From: Prosthecochloris sp.
GTDB lineage: Bacteria > Bacteroidota > Chlorobiia > Chlorobiales > Chlorobiaceae
Length of the DNA stretch: 62,738 bases
Direction: 5' to 3'
NCBI GenBank assembly: GCA_004028745.1
Contig: RAZP01000056.1
Span: 1 to 62,738 of the forward strand
Shown: positions 41,547 to 50,761 of the stretch, piece by piece
How positions within the stretch are numbered: position 1 is the stretch's first letter
Layout: each line of letters starts with the position of its first letter
Position numbers and translations under genes: made by a program
The notes under the pieces: model-generated
What the model was told of the DNA's origin: nothing
Databases searched by the model: none
Seen by the model: only the letters and a program-made list of their open reading frames with translations

Positions 41547-44315
41547 TCAGTGGGCATCCAGCCAGTTTTTTCCAGTGCCGATTTCGACTTCAACAGGTAC
41601 GGTTTTGAGGCCGCACAGTTCGGCTGCTTTCTTCATACAGTCAGCAGCTATCTTTGAAAGAGCTTCTTTTTCCTGTTTTGTTGTTTCGAAGACCAGTTCA
41701 TCGTGGACTTGCAGGAGCATGGAGGATTGCATGCTGTTCTTTTTGATTTTTTCAGCAACAAGACTCATGGCACATTTGATGATATCCGCAGCTGTTCCCT
41801 GGATGGGGGTGTTCATGGCGGCTCGCTCCGCAGCTTTCTGGATATTCCGGTTCTTGCTGCGCAAGTTGCTTATATACCTTCTGCGTCCGACCAGAGTAGT
41901 GACATATCCCTTTTCAGCGGCTTCACTGATGATTGCCTGCAATGCCTCGAACAGGCCGGGATACTTCGATGTGTAGGTTTCAATGATTTGCTTGGCTTCT
42001 TTCTGTGGTATGTTCAGCCGTTGAGCCAGCCCGTAAGGTTGAATGCCGTAAAGAACGCCGAAGTTTACTTCCTTGGCTTTTCGCCTCATGTCAGCGGTAA
42101 TCTTCTCTGTATCGAAGATAGTTTTCGCAGTTGCGGCATGGATGTCTTCCCGGTTCCTGAACGCGTCTATAAGCTGGGGATCTCGGGAGATTTCAGCTGC
42201 AATACGAAGCTCGATCTGGGAATAATCGGCAGAAAGCAGGTAGTTGTCGATGTTTGAGGGTATGAAAGCTTTGCGGATCTCCTTGCCAAGCGGGGTGCGG
42301 ATCGGGATATTCTGCAGGTTGGGGTTTGACGATGAAAGCCTGCCTGTTGCCGTAATGTGTTGGTTGAATGAGGTGTGCAGCCTGCCTGTTTTTGGATTGA
42401 GCATTCTTGGCAGGGCTTCAATATAGGTGGTTTTGAGCTTCTGGAAGCTGCGGTACTCCAAAATGTCCCTGGCAACCGGATGGAGCAGCGCCAGTTCTTC
42501 GAGCACCTGGACATTGGTTGAGTAGCCGGTTTTGGTTGTTTTTTTTGCGGGCAGGCCAAGAACATTGAAGAGGATATCACCAAGCTGTTTCGGGGAATCT
42601 ATGTTAAAACTGGTGCCCGCTGTTTCATAAATCCTTTCGGTAAGATCCGCAAGCTGCCGGTTGACTGTTTCCGACGTTCGTTCCAACTGTGCCGTATCGA
42701 GGGCTATGCCCCGGTGTTCCATGTCCGCAAGCACTTCAACGAGCGGGAATTCTATGCTGCGGCAAAGCTGCTCGAGCTCTTTGTTTTCTTGGAGTATTAT
42801 TTTCTGGCTCTGTTCAAGCTGCAGGGCGACATCCGCGTCCTGACACGCATAGGCTGTAAGCTTATCTACGGGAACCTCGCGTATGGGCAAAGCGTTTTTC
42901 CCGCTGCCGGTAAGATCGCTGTAGGTTATTGTGCGGTAATCGAGATGCTTCGCGGCGAGATCATCGAGGTTGTGTTTTTCCTCGGGGTTGATGACATAAC
43001 TTGCAAGCATTGTATCAAAGCCTACCGGGGTAAGCCGTATCCCGTAATTTTTAAGAACAAGGATGTCGTATTTGAGGTTTTGTCCTGTTTTTTCAATGGA
43101 AGGATGTTCGAGTACGTGTCTGACTATGCCGAGAGCTTTTTCCGCGCTGAGGCCTTTATCCGAGCAGTATATGAAATATGCTTCTCCGGGTTTCCAGCTG
43201 ACAGACAGACCTACAAGCTCAGCTTCAAAGGTGTTCAGGCTGGTTGTTTCAGTGTCGATAGCGAAGCTGTGCTGTTTTTCAAGTTTTTTTGCAAGCTTTT
43301 CTGCTCCGCTTTCACTGTCGATGAGATGGTACGTTGACCCTTCGGGAGGAGAAAAAGGCGAATCGGTATTTTCAGGGCTGCTTTTTTGGGCCGGATTTGT
43401 CCCTGGAAAGATTTGTGGAATCTTTGCTGCGGCGTTTTTCATTTCGAGCTTGTCGAGCAGACTGAAAAGTTTTGCGCCGTCCGGTTCCCCGCATTCAAGC
43501 TCATACAGTGCGGTGCCAAGGTCAAGGTCGGTCCTGACCGTAACGAGATCCTGAACCAGCTTTCGGTTGACCTCGAACTCCTCGAGGCTTTTACGTGATT
43601 TTGCAGGCAGCTCATCAAGATGTTCCAGAACAGCTTTTAGGCTGCCATAGGTGTTGAGGAGCTTTGAAGCGGTTTTCGGGCCTATTCCTTTTGCCCCGGG
43701 TATGTTGTCCGAGCTGTCGCCGGTCAGGGTCAGAAAATCAATAAAGTGCTTCGGCGATACCCCGAAACGCTCCAGAATTTCTCCATCGTCCAAAAGTTCC
43801 AGCTCGTTTTGGTTTTTGCCGGGTTTAAGAATAGCAACGCCTTCATGAACAAGCTGTGCAAGGTCCTTGTCCGGTGTGACGATATATACCCTGCATTGAT
43901 GCTCGAACTGTCTGGCGGCACTTCCTATAAGGTCATCGGCTTCATAGCCCGGCTGTTTGAGAACAGGTATCCGCATCGCTTCGACAAGCTTGAAAATTAC
44001 ATCCAGCTGCGCGATGAGATCCTCTGGTGGTTCCGGACGATTTGCTTTGTAAGGGGCATAAAGCTCATGCCGGAAAGTTTTTTCCTTGCTGTCAAAAGCA
44101 ACGGCGAGGTATTCGGGTTTGTAGGTTTCAAATATTTTCAGCAGCGTCATGAGGAAACCGTACGTTGCACCTGTTGGGGTCCCGCTCTTTGTTGACATAG
44201 CCGTGCGCTGCAGGGCGAAGAACGACCGGTAGACCAGCGCCATGCCATCGAGCAGGAAAAGGGACGGTTTTTCCCTGGCGGCATCCGGCTTTTCGGTGTT
44301 CGAAGCTGTGCTCAT
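41547..44315 (-). CDS. polA: DNA polymerase I
   Basis: A 922-residue repair and Okazaki-fragment polymerase. The 5'-3' exonuclease domain starts at PSLFLLDGMALVYRSFFALQ (~15-35), with GYEADDLIG and GDSSDNIPGAKGIGPKTA (both partly given). The 3'-5' exonuclease retains its acidic DxE (FAIDTETTSLN) and YACQDAD, so proofreading looks intact. Polymerase motifs are DYSQIELRIAAEIS (A), RRKAKEVNFGVLYGI (B) and LQVHDELVFE (C). The frame is open to 44390, but that would run into pheA; the ATG at 44315 is preferred, and 44360 is another option. Downstream are M23 and DUF2795 genes. Confidence 0.97.
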   Translation of the reverse strand: MSTASNTEKPDAAREKPSLFLLDGMALVYRSFFALQRTAMSTKSGTPTGATYGFLMTLLKIFETYKPEYLAVAFDSKEKTFRHELYAPYKANRPEPPEDLIAQLDVIFKLVEAMRIPVLKQPGYEADDLIGSAARQFEHQCRVYIVTPDKDLAQLVHEGVAILKPGKNQNELELLDDGEILERFGVSPKHFIDFLTLTGDSSDNIPGAKGIGPKTASKLLNTYGSLKAVLEHLDELPAKSRKSLEEFEVNRKLVQDLVTVRTDLDLGTALYELECGEPDGAKLFSLLDKLEMKNAAAKIPQIFPGTNPAQKSSPENTDSPFSPPEGSTYHLIDSESGAEKLAKKLEKQHSFAIDTETTSLNTFEAELVGLSVSWKPGEAYFIYCSDKGLSAEKALGIVRHVLEHPSIEKTGQNLKYDILVLKNYGIRLTPVGFDTMLASYVINPEEKHNLDDLAAKHLDYRTITYSDLTGSGKNALPIREVPVDKLTAYACQDADVALQLEQSQKIILQENKELEQLCRSIEFPLVEVLADMEHRGIALDTAQLERTSETVNRQLADLTERIYETAGTSFNIDSPKQLGDILFNVLGLPAKKTTKTGYSTNVQVLEELALLHPVARDILEYRSFQKLKTTYIEALPRMLNPKTGRLHTSFNQHITATGRLSSSNPNLQNIPIRTPLGKEIRKAFIPSNIDNYLLSADYSQIELRIAAEISRDPQLIDAFRNREDIHAATAKTIFDTEKITADMRRKAKEVNFGVLYGIQPYGLAQRLNIPQKEAKQIIETYTSKYPGLFEALQAIISEAAEKGYVTTLVGRRRYISNLRSKNRNIQKAAERAAMNTPIQGTAADIIKCAMSLVAEKIKKNSMQSSMLLQVHDELVFETTKQEKEALSKIAADCMKKAAELCGLKTVPVEVEIGTGKNWLDAH

Positions 44316-44343
44316 GTCGAATGTCAGTTGAAATTGACCGGTA

Positions 44344-45183
44344 TTATTCAACGACACCATAACTTCCCAGAACTTTAACCATTGTTGCAAATTCCCCGAG
44401 ATGTGTCAAGGCATTATAGATGTTGGGGTCACTTTCATGGCCGATGAAATCCACATAAAAAAAATACTCAAAGGCTTTTATTCTTGAGGGCCTGGACTCG
44501 ATTTTTGTCATATCGATATCACGCAGCGCCAGTGTCGCCATTGCTTTGAAAAGAGAGCCCTGCTCATTGGGGAGGGTGAAAACAATCGATGTTTTCTGCT
44601 TGCTGGTGTCGGGTTCTTTCCTGAGCTCAAGGTCGGTAGTGTGGTCTTCATGGGTGATGCAGAAAAAACGGGTGATATTCCAGTCCTCATCAGCAAGGTT
44701 TTCCCGGAGAATTTTCAGACCGTAGAGCTCACCGGCTCTTTTGGAAGCAATAGCAAAATGCGCGGGGTTCCCCTCGGCGGCGATGATCTTGGCACTGCCT
44801 GCTGTGTCGTAGGTTACTTCAGGCTTCAGGTTTCTGTAAGCAGCGAAGAAATTTCGGCACTGGGAGAGAGCCTGGGGGTGCGACAGAACTTTACCGTTTA
44901 CATCCTCTGAGGCTCCCGGCAGTCCGAGCAGGCAATGCTCAACCTTTACAAAAGTTTCAGCAACAATGCGGACGGGATGCTGCATCAGGAGATCGTAGTT
45001 GTGATGAATACTGCCGCCAAGAGAATTTTCAATGGGAATGACTGCACATAAAACCTCTCGGTGTTCTACCGCATGAAATGCTTCGTCGAATGTTTCAAAC
45101 GGTGCAGGGTCTCCGAAGCGCAGTGCGGCAATTTCGCTGTATGCTCCGGGCTCGCCCTGATATGCGACCAACCGGTTTGTCAT
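44344..45183 (-). CDS. pheA: Prephenate dehydratase
   Basis: Converts prephenate to phenylpyruvate in phenylalanine synthesis. It has 279 residues: dehydratase domain (AYQGEPGAYSEIAAL, VIPIENSLGGSIHHNYDLL, THDTAGSAK-like YDTAGSAKIIA) and a C-terminal ACT domain for feedback by phenylalanine (LFKAMATLALRDIDMTKIES). There is no chorismate mutase domain. Immediately upstream lies MITE copy E, 60 bp from the ATG, so the element may influence this promoter. It overlaps or abuts polA on the same strand. Confidence 0.96.
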   Translation of the reverse strand: MTNRLVAYQGEPGAYSEIAALRFGDPAPFETFDEAFHAVEHREVLCAVIPIENSLGGSIHHNYDLLMQHPVRIVAETFVKVEHCLLGLPGASEDVNGKVLSHPQALSQCRNFFAAYRNLKPEVTYDTAGSAKIIAAEGNPAHFAIASKRAGELYGLKILRENLADEDWNITRFFCITHEDHTTDLELRKEPDTSKQKTSIVFTLPNEQGSLFKAMATLALRDIDMTKIESRPSRIKAFEYFFYVDFIGHESDPNIYNALTHLGEFATMVKVLGSYGVVE

Positions 45184-45242
45184 TATTTTTTCTTGTGATT
45201 AATTTGAAGTAATACAAACTGGCCAACAATCGCTCAGCTTAG

Positions 45243-45357
45243 GGGCACCTCAATTTATTTATTCCGCGCCCCAATTGGTTCGCTGATCCCGACAGGTCGG
45301 GATCGAAATCCTCATGTCCCGACTTGTCGGGACTCATGACAGTAAATAGAGGTGTCC
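45243..45357 (-). mobile_element. MITE-like element, copy E (inverted)
   Basis: A 115-bp element with ends GGGCACCTCAATTTATT and the complement of GGACACCTCTATTTACT, flanked by TTAG on both sides (45239-45242, 45358-45361). Two interior segments are palindromes, TCCCGACAGGTCGGGA and TCCCGACTTGTCGGGA. The remaining core is in minus orientation. It lies in the divergent promoter region of pheA and yebC. Confidence 0.92.
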
Positions 45358-45427
45358 TTAGGTTAAAGAAAATAAATCTATTATCATAAACGGGTGTTTT
45401 CCTCTTTACAATTATCAGGTTTTTATC

Positions 45428-46180
45428 ATGTCTGGACACAGTAAATGGTCAACAATTAAAAGGAAGAAAGCTGCAACTGATCAAAAAAGGGGTAATTTGT
45501 TCACAAAGCTTGTTCGCGAGATTACCATTGCAGCAAAGACAGGAGGAGGGGATCCTGCAGGAAACCCCCGGTTACGCCTTGCTATTGATACCGCAAAGGC
45601 AAACTCCATGCCCCATGAGAATATACAGCGAGCTGTCAAGAAAGGGACAGGGGAACTGGAGGGGGTTATCTATGAGGAGATAACCTATGAGGGTTACGGT
45701 CCGGGCGGCATTGCCGTCATCATTGAAACCGCGACGGACAACCGCAACAGGACGGTTGCTGATATCAGGCACGTCATGAACCGTCAGGGCGGTTCGCTTG
45801 GTGAAAACGGCAGTGTCAGCTGGATGTTTCAGCGGAAAGGCAGTATTGATGTTCCAAAGGATGCAGTGAGCGAGGAACAGCTTATGGAGGTTCTCCTCGA
45901 AGCCGGCCTCGAGGATCTTGACAGCGAAGATGAGAGCTATTTCAACGTGATTACCGATGTGAAAGATCTTGAAGCAGCTAAAAAAGCTTTGGAAGAAGCA
46001 GGTATTGCCTATGAGAACGCGAAAATGGACATGATCCCGGATAATTTCGTTGAACCGGGATCCGATGATGCTGTCAGGGCTATGAAGCTCATTGACGCTC
46101 TTGAAAACTGTGATGATGTTCAGGCGGTATATAGTAATTTTGAGATCAGTGAACAGGCAATGAATAGCCTTGATTCCTGA
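45428..46180 (+). CDS. YebC/PmpR-family (TACO1) protein
   Basis: A 250-residue cytoplasmic protein beginning MSGHSKWSTIKRKKAATDQK with the family signatures FTKLVREI, GGDPAGNPRLRLAI, NSMPHENIQRAVKKGTG, EGYGPGGIAVIIE and GGSLGENGSVSWMFQ. The family has been described as transcription regulators and more recently as translation factors acting on proline-rich stalls. It is often next to ruvC, as here (15 bp to the ruvC start), which supports one operon. Confidence 0.95.
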   Translation: MSGHSKWSTIKRKKAATDQKRGNLFTKLVREITIAAKTGGGDPAGNPRLRLAIDTAKANSMPHENIQRAVKKGTGELEGVIYEEITYEGYGPGGIAVIIETATDNRNRTVADIRHVMNRQGGSLGENGSVSWMFQRKGSIDVPKDAVSEEQLMEVLLEAGLEDLDSEDESYFNVITDVKDLEAAKKALEEAGIAYENAKMDMIPDNFVEPGSDDAVRAMKLIDALENCDDVQAVYSNFEISEQAMNSLDS

Positions 46181-46195
46181 ACCATCGCTCAATTT

Positions 46196-46768
46196 ATGAC
46201 TATGATCGTTATCGGGGTCGATCCCGGCAGTGTAAAGACCGGCTACGGCATCGTGGGTTGTAGAGAGGATTCTTTTTTCCTTGTTGCCTGCGGGGTAATC
46301 CGGCTCAGCTCTCGGCAAAGTTTTCCGGAGAGAATCAAAATTATCTATGATGAGCTGGAAGGGCTGATTGCGGAAAACCTGCCAGCCAGGTTGGCCCTCG
46401 AAACAGCTTATGTGAACCGGAATGCCCAGTCCGCGCTCAAACTCGGTCAGGTGAGGGGGGCGGTTGTAGCGCTTGCCATGAACAGCGGACTTGAGCTGCA
46501 TGAGTATGCTCCTCGTGAAGTAAAACAGGTTCTGACCGGCAGAGGCGGAGCCAGCAAAGATCAGGTTGCTTATATGGCGCGGCATTTTCTCAATATCAAT
46601 GAGCCGATAAAACCCTATGATATCACCGATGCGCTTGGTATAGCTCTTTGCGACCTGTTATGTGACGGCACCACTGTCGGCTCCATTCAGAGAGGGAGAG
46701 CCGTATCGTCATTGCGAAGATGCAGCTGGTCCGAATTTGTGAAGGAAAATCCCGGTATGGTGCTGTAA
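46196..46768 (+). CDS. ruvC: Holliday-junction endonuclease RuvC
   Basis: The resolvase of homologous recombination, 190 residues. The acidic catalytic set is visible: D in VIGVDPGSVKTGYGIV, E in LALETAYVNRNAQSALKLGQ, and the DITDALGIALCD pair near the end. ATG codons at 46196 and 46202 are both possible. Its last ~25 residues (QRGRAVSSLRRCSWSEFVKE) are basic. RuvA and RuvB are not in the window. The gene probably shares a transcript with the yebC-type gene. Confidence 0.96.
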   Translation: MTMIVIGVDPGSVKTGYGIVGCREDSFFLVACGVIRLSSRQSFPERIKIIYDELEGLIAENLPARLALETAYVNRNAQSALKLGQVRGAVVALAMNSGLELHEYAPREVKQVLTGRGGASKDQVAYMARHFLNINEPIKPYDITDALGIALCDLLCDGTTVGSIQRGRAVSSLRRCSWSEFVKENPGMVL

Positions 46769-46884
46769 AGTGTTTTTGAACATTAACCCTATTGAGCATT
46801 TTAAGGTGTTTTGTTTTATTATGTTATCTGCAGCGCCTTTTTGACCGGGATTTTTAAAATGTCCATTTTAAGAAAAAGAAAGCT

Positions 46885-47439
46885 GTGAAAGGCCACATCA
46901 TAAATCTGCCAAATTCCCTGAGTTTCCTCAGGATTCTGCTTATTCCTTTTTTTATCTATTTCTTTGATAAAGGAGATGTATGGATCGCGAACACGATCCT
47001 TGTTGTTGCGGTACTGACCGACTGGTTCGACGGTCAGACAGCCCGCTGGACAAATGAGGTATCAGAAATGGGCAAGGTTCTGGATCCTCTTGCCGACAAG
47101 CTCTGTCTTGCAGCGGTTGCCTTTTACTTCATGATAATTGGAAAGCTGCCTGTATGGTTTGTTGTTTTTGTCGTGACCAGAGACCTGCTGATTTTCTTTG
47201 GAGCGGCATATGTAAAACATCATCACAAGGTTATTACAACATCTTTATGGCCGGGAAAATGGGCTGTTGGTTTTGTCTCCATGATGTTTTTTACCATGGT
47301 CTGGCCACATCCCTTTTTTGACCGCTACCCTTTTCAGGAAATTTTTATGTACCTCTCTGTTGTTATGCTGCTGGTTTCTTTTATACAGTACTGCGTAAGA
47401 TTTTACCGAATTCAACTGGGGCTTGAGTCAGGTTTGTAA
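46885..47439 (+). CDS. pgsA: CDP-diacylglycerol-glycerol-3-phosphate 3-phosphatidyltransferase
   Basis: An integral membrane enzyme making phosphatidylglycerol phosphate, 184 residues with about five helices. The CDP-alcohol motif D-G-x2-A-R-x8-G-x3-D-x3-D is complete: DGQTARWTNEVSEMGKVLDP followed by LADK. NLPNSLSFLRILLIPFF at the N-terminus is typical. The start is a GTG at 46885 about 117 bp after ruvC. It converges on lpxC-fabZ with only 6 bp between stops. Confidence 0.93.
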   Translation: MKGHIINLPNSLSFLRILLIPFFIYFFDKGDVWIANTILVVAVLTDWFDGQTARWTNEVSEMGKVLDPLADKLCLAAVAFYFMIIGKLPVWFVVFVVTRDLLIFFGAAYVKHHHKVITTSLWPGKWAVGFVSMMFFTMVWPHPFFDRYPFQEIFMYLSVVMLLVSFIQYCVRFYRIQLGLESGL

Positions 47440-47445
47440 TCTTGT

Positions 47446-48846
47446 TTAATTGCTTTCCACAACGGTTGCCATAAGCGACGCTTCACATACAAGGTCGCCG
47501 CGGACGTAGGCTTTGGCTTCGAACTGACAGACACTGCGGCGTCTGCTTTTCATGACTGCCTCGATAACCAGTGTGTCTCCCGGAACAACAGGCTTGCGAA
47601 ACCTAGCTTTGTCTATTCCCATAAAATACACCTGCATGTCATGAATGTTGTCGTTACCGTTCAACATCATGATCCCTCCGGTCTGGGCCATAGCTTCTAC
47701 AATGAGTACGCCGGGCATAATGGGGTTGCCGGGGAAATGCCCCTGGAAAAATTCCTCGTTCATCGTGACATTCTTAATCGATACGATTTTCTCATCGAGT
47801 GTAAACTCGACGATTTTATCGATCAGAAGAAACGGATAGCGATGAGGGAGTATTTTCTGGATGGCGTTGATATCGAAAATCACTCCAGACTTTTTTTCAT
47901 GCTGAAATTTGCGGGCAAGCTTGTTCCGGTCGACGTATTTTTTCAACTGTTTGACGAACTCGACATTTGAGGCGTGTCCAGGGCGTGCCGCAAGTATCTG
48001 GGCTTTCAGGGGCATGCCGAGCAAGGCTATATCACCTATCAAGTCGAGCAGCTTATGTCGGGCAGGTTCATTTTTAAATCGCAATTTCCGGTTATTGAGA
48101 ATGCCGTTTTCACCAAGGGCAAGCTGAGAACTGTCTATGCCTATCTTTTCCGCAAGAGCGGCCAGCTCGGTATCAGATATTTTTTTGTCGACGATAACAA
48201 TGGCGTTGTCGAGATCTCCACCTTTAATGATTCCTGTGTTTGCGAGTGTTTCAACTTCGCTGAGGAAACAAAATGTACGGCACGGTGCGAAATCGTTCAG
48301 GAACTCTTTTTCAAGGTCAAAAAGTCCGGAATGCTGAGAGCCGAGGGCCGGATTTTTATAATCAACCATTACGGTAGCCCTGAAGCTGTCAAGCGGCAGG
48401 GCAACAATATCGACGTTTTTTTCAGTGTCGTGGAATTCAATGGTTTCATCGATTACAAGGTAGTTTTTCGGCTCCTGCTGTTCAGCAAGCCCGGCGGAGA
48501 CGATGGCCTCGGCAAACTGAATAGAACTGCCATCCATGACGGGAGGCTCGGGGCCGCTCATTTCTATTTTGCAGTTGTCAATCTGCAGCCCGTAGAGCGC
48601 GGCAAGCACGTGCTCGGTTGTATATACTTTGTTTCCTTCAAATTCAACGGTTGTGCCACGGCGTACGTCTACAACATTGTCTATCACTGCAGGTATTTCA
48701 GGGCAGTTTTCAATATCGGTTCTTACGAACCGGTAGCCGTAATTTTCGGGTGCCGGTTTAAAGGTTATCATACATTTCTTACCGGTATGCAGGCCGATTC
48801 CCTGAAGGGAAACTTCTTTTTCCAGTGTTCGCTGATGAATGAGCAT
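47446..48846 (-). CDS. lpxC/fabZ: LpxC-FabZ fusion: UDP-3-O-acyl-GlcNAc deacetylase / 3-hydroxyacyl-ACP dehydratase
   Basis: A 466-residue bifunctional protein. Residues ~1-305 are LpxC, the committed zinc deacetylase of lipid A synthesis (QGIGLHTGKKCMITF, TTEHVLAALYGLQIDN, KGGDLDNAIV, and HKLLDLIGDIALLG). Residues ~318-466 are FabZ, the fatty-acid dehydratase (LPHRYPFLLIDKIVEF, FPGNPIMPGVLIVEAMAQTG). Fusing the two competing users of hydroxyacyl-ACP is characteristic of the Bacteroidota/Chlorobiota lineage. With lpxK and the DUF374 gene it covers two separate lipid A loci in this window. Confidence 0.97.
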   Translation of the reverse strand: MLIHQRTLEKEVSLQGIGLHTGKKCMITFKPAPENYGYRFVRTDIENCPEIPAVIDNVVDVRRGTTVEFEGNKVYTTEHVLAALYGLQIDNCKIEMSGPEPPVMDGSSIQFAEAIVSAGLAEQQEPKNYLVIDETIEFHDTEKNVDIVALPLDSFRATVMVDYKNPALGSQHSGLFDLEKEFLNDFAPCRTFCFLSEVETLANTGIIKGGDLDNAIVIVDKKISDTELAALAEKIGIDSSQLALGENGILNNRKLRFKNEPARHKLLDLIGDIALLGMPLKAQILAARPGHASNVEFVKQLKKYVDRNKLARKFQHEKKSGVIFDINAIQKILPHRYPFLLIDKIVEFTLDEKIVSIKNVTMNEEFFQGHFPGNPIMPGVLIVEAMAQTGGIMMLNGNDNIHDMQVYFMGIDKARFRKPVVPGDTLVIEAVMKSRRRSVCQFEAKAYVRGDLVCEASLMATVVESN

Positions 48847-49243
48847 TTCTTATCTGTTGTTCCGGCTCAAGGTTTTTGCCGGAAATATGTGAACGGACGA
48901 CTATGATCCGTAAAAACAGGCACTGCTAAAAAATCACTTCTTCAGGTGCCGGAATATAGACCCCTAAGATAATAAAGCTGTCCAACCATTCAAATATTCC
49001 GGCACGATGGCTTGAGAGCCAGATGGCTGGAGTAGGGGTGAAATAGATCGATTATTTCACGGGGTCTGCCCGTTTGAACAGGAAGAGATCAGCGTTGGAG
49101 ACAGGTTTATTTTTCCGCTGTTCCCCGTTTTGACTTTTTCCTTTTGAATTTTGACTTATCCTGTCGATGGATGCCGCATCAGCCCCGTGAAATATTCCTG
49201 CCTATTACGCGGGAGCATGACTATCTTCTCAGCACTCAGCACA
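48847..49243. other. Gene-free repeat-rich region
   Basis: No gene is supported in this 397 bp. It holds the inverted repeat GTGCCGGAATA / TATTCCGGCAC (48946-48956 and 48995-49005), a hairpin GTGAAATA...TATTTCAC around 49038-49060, and the dispersed 95-bp repeat described next. It separates the lpxC-fabZ and suhB genes on the minus strand and may hold the lpxC promoter near 48860-48940. Confidence 0.5.
49061..49157 (-). repeat. 95-bp dispersed repeat, copy 1 (inverted)
   Basis: The complement of this block reads AAGTCAAAATTCAAAAGGAA ... AATAAACCTGTCTCCAACGC ... TTCCTGTTCAAACGGGCAG and matches 61688-61782 with about five differences. The flanking CCCTACTCCAGCCATC segment (complement, near 49020-49037) also recurs at 61836-61852. 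Confidence 0.85.
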
Positions 49244-50041
49244 TTACAGATGTTCCTGAAAATGCCTTTTAGCTTTTTCGAGAAGAAGCGGGTGGGTGGT
49301 AGGTGTACCCGCCACGATGCTGTGGTGTGAACTGACGTCACTGTTGCCGTCGAAGCCGGTTACGATTCCCCCTGCTTCCCTTACGAGCAGTACGCCGGCG
49401 GAATAATCCCACGGAAATAGTTTGTATTCCCAGAACGCGTCAAATCTTCCGCAGGCAGTATAGGCAAGATCGATCGCAGCCGATCCTGCCCTGCGGATCC
49501 CTGCTGAATCATGGACGACATCTTTAAGCATCGAGACATATGATTCGAGGTAGTGGTACTCCTTGAAAGGTATACCGGTTGCAATAAGCAGATGTTCGGG
49601 GTTATTGCGTGTGGAAACGTGGATGCGTTTTCCATTGAGAAACGCTCCTTGTCCTTTTTCCGCAGTAAAAAGCTCATCGAGAACCGGTTGATAGACAACT
49701 CCGGCAACAAGATCGTTATGAGGGTCGCTCAACGCTATGCTTATTGAGAAAACAGGGAAGGAATGAATGAAATTCAGGGTGCCGTCAAGCGGGTCGACGA
49801 TCCACTTTCTTCCGGAATACCCATTTGCAGCACTCCCTTCCTCGCACAGCATACTGTCCTCCGGAAACGCATCGGTTATAGCTGAGGCAATGGATTGCTC
49901 GCAAGCCTGGTCGACTTCCGTAACAAAATCTTTATACTCTTTGGGATGTATTTCCGCAAGATCGAGCTCGCCGAACTTCCGTAGAGCTATACCGCCGGCT
50001 TTCCTGGCTGCTGCTATGGCCGTCTCAAGTTCTTTGCTCAT
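49244..50041 (-). CDS. suhB: Inositol monophosphatase family protein
   Basis: A 265-residue magnesium-dependent phosphatase. Metal motifs are CEEGSAANG (E), IVDPLDGTLNFIHSFP (DxDGT), and WEYKLFPWDYSAGVLLVREAG (WD). SuhB-type proteins dephosphorylate inositol or glycerol phosphates; in E. coli SuhB also joins the rRNA antitermination complex. Which role applies here is unknown. Length is normal. The ATG is at 50041 and transcription runs away from tspO. Confidence 0.9.
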   Translation of the reverse strand: MSKELETAIAAARKAGGIALRKFGELDLAEIHPKEYKDFVTEVDQACEQSIASAITDAFPEDSMLCEEGSAANGYSGRKWIVDPLDGTLNFIHSFPVFSISIALSDPHNDLVAGVVYQPVLDELFTAEKGQGAFLNGKRIHVSTRNNPEHLLIATGIPFKEYHYLESYVSMLKDVVHDSAGIRRAGSAAIDLAYTACGRFDAFWEYKLFPWDYSAGVLLVREAGGIVTGFDGNSDVSSHHSIVAGTPTTHPLLLEKAKRHFQEHL

Positions 50042-50256
50042 GATGAATTTCTTTCCGATGTTGATTGACTATCATTTTTCAATAGAGGTGCCGATAGTCA
50101 TTTTTTCTGACGCGTGACAATATACATTTCACGGTCTTTTTCCGAGTATTTTTTTGTACGAAACAAAAAGCGTTTTGTGCCATGTCTTGACTTTGAGAGA
50201 GTTATGTTATCTTTTATGCGTAACAAGGCTGAAAAAAAACTGAAAACACGGTACTT

Positions 50257-50736
50257 ATGAAAATCAAAACCGGGCAACTTATCGGCTGCATCGCTTTGTG
50301 CATGCTTTTTGCTTTCGGAGGCAGCGTGTTTACGCCGGAACAAGGATCAGAATGGTATTACTCGGTGCTGAACAAACCCTCCTGGAACCCTCCTGACTGG
50401 TTGTTTCCTCCCGTGTGGACAGTGTTGTTCATACTTATGGGAATAGCTCTTGCCATAGTGATAAAGGACGGTTTTGAGAAGCCGGGGGTAAAAACGGCGG
50501 TGGTGGTTTTTGGCGTTCAGCTTCTGTTGAACCTCGGGTGGTCGGCGACATTTTTCGGGCTGCAGTCACCTTTTCTGGGATTTATCGAGATCATAGTGCT
50601 TTGGCTTGCAATAGTGGTGACTATAATACGTTTCAAGACTGTTTCTGCAACAGCAGCTTATCTTCTGGTCCCTTACCTGCTGTGGGTCAGTTTTGCATCG
50701 TACCTGAATTTTATTATCTGGCAGTTGAATCCGTAA
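50257..50736 (+). CDS. tspO: TspO/MBR-family tryptophan-rich sensory protein
   Basis: A 159-residue membrane protein with five helices. Signatures are WYYSVLNKPSWNPPDWLFPP, VWTVLFILMGIAL, LNLGWSATFFGLQSP and the C-terminal YLLVPYLLWVSFASYLNFIIW (partly given). TspO binds porphyrins such as protoporphyrin IX and is linked to tetrapyrrole flux and photosynthesis gene control in purple bacteria; in a chlorophyll-making host this would fit. It is followed 25 bp later by a small secreted protein gene on the same strand. Confidence 0.93.
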   Translation: MKIKTGQLIGCIALCMLFAFGGSVFTPEQGSEWYYSVLNKPSWNPPDWLFPPVWTVLFILMGIALAIVIKDGFEKPGVKTAVVVFGVQLLLNLGWSATFFGLQSPFLGFIEIIVLWLAIVVTIIRFKTVSATAAYLLVPYLLWVSFASYLNFIIWQLNP

Positions 50737-50761
50737 AGAGATACTTTAAGGGCTGTCGGTA

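Noticed and set aside
41453..41593. Longer N-terminus for the M23 peptidase
   Set aside because: It overlaps the polA end, lacks a ribosome-binding site, and adds 47 residues ahead of a normal membrane anchor; the 41452 ATG has GGAG upstream.
44316..44390. Longer N-terminus for PolA
   Set aside because: The extra 25 residues overlap pheA and are not needed for the exonuclease fold, which begins after MSTASN.
50081..50092. AATAGAGGTGCC as another MITE right end
   Set aside because: Only 12 bp match, the terminal CC is followed by GA instead of C, and no left end or core is nearby.
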